Source: a virus. From it: a stretch of 32,554 bases of DNA. Numbering within the stretch: the stretch's first letter is position 1; every line of letters starts with the position of its first letter. Of this stretch, positions 30,588 through 32,554 are shown piece after piece. The stretch covers positions 1 to 32,554 of IMG/VR virus record IMGVR_UViG_3300020469_000153; one strand, written 5' to 3'. The translations under genes and the position numbers were made by a program. The notes under the pieces are model-generated. The model was not told the DNA's origin and did not search any database. It was given only the letters and a program-made list of their open reading frames with translations.

Positions 30588-31195
30588 AAAAGACTAAAAA
30601 AATATCACCTGACATGCAAGCTTTTATGAGAGAGCTTATAAAGGAGTCATTACGTGATTGGTTTAAAAAAGAAAAATGGGTTAGAATAACTACCTCAGGT
30701 AATATAGCCGGCCCTTGCGGTACGTCTAAGAATACTAAAAATCCTGATAGATGCTTACCTAAAGCAAAGGCACAATCGTTAACTAAAGCTCAAAGAGCAG
30801 CTACTGCACAGAAAAAAAAGAAAGCAGGTGCTCAAGGAAAAACAGTCGTGAAGAATACAAAGAAAGCAGCAGTCAAAAAAGAAGGCCTTTGGGCTAATAT
30901 AAATGCTAAGAAGAAGGCAGGAAAAAAATCTTCTCATAAAAACTCTAATGCATATAAAGATGCTAAGAAAGCTGGTGCATCATTAGAGAAAACTAAAGAA
31001 GGAGTAACTAAAGAAGATATCAAAAATTTAGTAATAGGTCTCATATACGAAGCTCAAGGTAAGGAAATACTTACTGAAAAAGACGATAGATGTACTAGAA
31101 TAGCTAAACGTAAATATGATACCTGGCCATCTGCTTACGCTTCCGGAGCTGTTGTTAGATGCCGCCGTGGTGATATTTGGAAAAATGAAAAATGA
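30584..31195 (+). CDS. Modular basic protein (203 aa), possible DUF5872-type module
   Basis: A lysine-rich 203-residue protein built from recognisable short modules: an amphipathic helix (MQAFMRELIKESLRDWF), then KWVRITTSGNIAGPCGTSK (31-49) with NPDRCLPKAKAQSL (53-66), which I recall as a DUF5872-like phage motif, then GLWANINAKKKAGKKSSHKN, and a C-terminal DRCTRIAKRKYDTWPSAYASG (168-188) VVRCRRGDIW. Each recurs separately in other phage proteins. High basic content suggests nucleic-acid or virion-core association. The start overlaps the membrane protein gene by ATGA. Confidence 0.65.
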   Translation: MKKTKKISPDMQAFMRELIKESLRDWFKKEKWVRITTSGNIAGPCGTSKNTKNPDRCLPKAKAQSLTKAQRAATAQKKKKAGAQGKTVVKNTKKAAVKKEGLWANINAKKKAGKKSSHKNSNAYKDAKKAGASLEKTKEGVTKEDIKNLVIGLIYEAQGKEILTEKDDRCTRIAKRKYDTWPSAYASGAVVRCRRGDIWKNEK

Positions 31196-31986
31196 AAAAG
31201 TCTGAACTACATAAAATAGTTAGAGAAGTTATCCGTAAAGTAGGAGACGAGTACGCTGTATACCCTAAAAAAGGCGGTAGTAGACTAGGTACCCATAAAA
31301 CTAGAAAAGGTGCCCAAGACCAAATGACCGCTATTCACATAAGTAAATACTCAGAAAACTTAGACCCTTCTTATAAACATGACGGAAAAGCCGCTCCTTA
31401 CGGTTCAGGTTATAGACCTGCAAAAAAAGAAGCAGTAGACAACAAAGACCCACTCCCCCTTAAACCTGAAGAACTTAAAACTTACCTAGCTAGTATAGAC
31501 GGATGGTCGATTAAAAGGGATAAGCTTTACAAAAGGTACAAATTTGAAACTTTCTCTGAAGCGTTAAACTTTATTAATAACATCGCTCCAATGTTGGATA
31601 AAGAGGACCATCATCCAATATTATTTAATTTCTACTCTGTCGTTGATCTCTATTTTTATTCTGGATTTGCAGACAATAAAATAACTTCTTTAGATTTTGA
31701 GGTAGCAAAAAAAGTAGACGAGATACATGAAGAAAGTACTTTAAATGAATTAAAATGCAAATATGGTCAATACTTCTGTCCTCACGATAAAGTATATAAG
31801 TGTAGAAAAAGTCCTAAAAAAACTAGATCTGAAGACGTTCATAAACCAATGAACCCAGGTATATTAAAAAAAAGATTAGGTAAATTATCTTGCTCAAAAG
31901 TAAGAGCTGAAAGAGCTAAGTTAAAAGATAAAGGGACTACATACGCAAAAGCTTTACAACGTTACCTTAATTATCATTGTCAATGA
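31192..31986 (+). CDS. Fusion protein with pterin-carbinolamine-dehydratase-like domain
   Basis: A three-part protein of 264 residues. Residues 1-58 hold a phage module (KKSELHKIVREVIRKV; YPKKGGSRLGTHKTRKGAQDQ). Residues 88-180 resemble pterin-4a-carbinolamine dehydratase (PCD/DCoH): Trp105, HHP (140-142), YSVVDLYFYSG and ITSLDFEVAKKVDEI. PCD recycles the oxidised pterin cofactor of aromatic amino acid hydroxylases. The first two active-site histidines (140, 141) are present, but the third, in the usual Thr-His before Gly-Leu-Thr, is missing. Residues 186-264 hold a cysteine-bearing module (YGQYFCPHDKVYKCRK, NPGILKKRLGKLSCSK). It overlaps both neighbours by ATGA. Confidence 0.7.
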   Translation: MKKSELHKIVREVIRKVGDEYAVYPKKGGSRLGTHKTRKGAQDQMTAIHISKYSENLDPSYKHDGKAAPYGSGYRPAKKEAVDNKDPLPLKPEELKTYLASIDGWSIKRDKLYKRYKFETFSEALNFINNIAPMLDKEDHHPILFNFYSVVDLYFYSGFADNKITSLDFEVAKKVDEIHEESTLNELKCKYGQYFCPHDKVYKCRKSPKKTRSEDVHKPMNPGILKKRLGKLSCSKVRAERAKLKDKGTTYAKALQRYLNYHCQ

Positions 31987-32554
31987 AAAAAGTTATACTA
32001 CACCCTAACCATTTTGACGAAAATATGTACTGGTCTAACGAACTTAAAGACGTTGCAGTACTAGACGACGCAGATGGGTTAGACCTCTTCGATCAAAACG
32101 GATACCATCTTACTAAAATAGAACAAGCATACGGAGATGTAAACGGCTACCCTCTTATACAAAGAAGACATGAGACTGTACTAAGACAAAACTGGATGAC
32201 GATGTTTGGCTCTAAATACGGTGCTCATTTTAATCACTGTGATTTATTCGAAAGAAAAGGATACTCAGGGTCTTCAAAAGAACAGTTACTAGAATTCACT
32301 CATTATAATCCTCTTCTATGGAAACTGGTTAAGCTTAAACCTAAGTACGGTATTGATGTAAGCATTGATTACGTTGACGATAAAGGTAACGTTTTTGAAG
32401 TCTTTCATTTCGAATGGGACTCCTTTGAGTACGGTGCTGTAGTAGAGAACAAGAAACTAGTAGAAGAAGTGATTCTGAATACAGATTGGGACGAAAAAGC
32501 TATTGAATTACTAGACAGAAAAGAAGAATGGTATAATTTAGAATTTTTCGAACA
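31983..32554 (+). CDS. Hypothetical protein, partial (190 aa visible)
   Basis: A frame starting MKKVILHPNHFDENMYW, overlapping the preceding stop by ATGA, runs off the right edge. The visible 190 residues are acidic and aromatic-rich (GSKYGAHFNHCDLFERKGY, HFEWDSFEYGAVVEN). I do not recognise a family. It probably continues the same operon. Confidence 0.65.
   Translation, partial: MKKVILHPNHFDENMYWSNELKDVAVLDDADGLDLFDQNGYHLTKIEQAYGDVNGYPLIQRRHETVLRQNWMTMFGSKYGAHFNHCDLFERKGYSGSSKEQLLEFTHYNPLLWKLVKLKPKYGIDVSIDYVDDKGNVFEVFHFEWDSFEYGAVVENKKLVEEVILNTDWDEKAIELLDRKEEWYNLEFFE

Noticed and set aside
1-32554. tRNA genes, CRISPR arrays and insertion sequences
   Set aside because: I saw no cloverleaf with T-loop and acceptor pairing, no repeat-spacer array and no transposase or terminal inverted repeats.

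Overview
The window looks like part of the genome of a large contractile-tailed (T4-like) double-stranded DNA phage, probably marine and probably infecting a Bacteroidetes host. The T4-like assignment rests on a gp25-type baseplate wedge protein followed by a gp6/Baseplate_J-type wedge protein, a gp5-like OB-fold hub protein, a 1722-residue wedge-like protein and a gp55-like late sigma factor, all in one rightward late block. The host guess rests on promoters: six sites carry TTG, a spacer of about 20 bases, and TAnnTTT(A/C), which fits the Bacteroidetes -33/-7 promoter type, and most start codons sit in A/T-rich context with weak Shine-Dalgarno sequences. No terminase, capsid, portal, sheath or tube gene lies in the window, so placement within the T4-like phages is inference.

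Layout. (1) 1-2862: rightward small genes, mostly unknown, ending in a DUF932-like gene. Five near-identical promoter-plus-leader cassettes punctuate them, and a strong hairpin terminator (2872-2904) closes the run. (2) 3063-5118: a leftward cluster holding a T5orf172/GIY-YIG-type protein, a phosphoribosyltransferase and several small proteins. It includes two tandem 38-residue membrane proteins and a 45-residue basic protein that a length-cutoff ORF search misses. A GC-rich, gene-poor stretch (2905-3062) separates the two convergent units. (3) 5206-8070: rightward genes for an HD phosphohydrolase, a gp55-like sigma factor and unknown proteins, preceded by a promoter and three copies of an AT-rich repeat. 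(4) 8060-23883: the tail/baseplate block: OB-fold hub, gp25, gp6, Ig-like repeat protein, 1722-residue wedge protein and three tandem paralogous virion proteins. (5) 23887-32554: accessory and DNA-metabolism genes, most of them overlapping by 1-8 bases: GIY-YIG protein, cupin-like protein, DnaG-type primase, PD-(D/E)XK nuclease, P-loop kinase, nucleotidyltransferase fused to an HExxH peptidase, HAD phosphatase, zinc-ribbon protein, holin-like membrane protein, and two modular proteins, one with a pterin-carbinolamine-dehydratase-like domain.

How it may work together (inference). The cassette promoters look suited to host RNA polymerase and would drive early genes. The gp55-like sigma factor would then switch transcription to the structural block, and TATTTATA sites at 20384 and 30227 are candidate late promoters. 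The most unusual content is the kinase / nucleotidyltransferase-peptidase / HAD phosphatase cassette (26960-29653), the modular PCD fusion (31192-31986) and the repeated promoter-leader cassette (91-2031).
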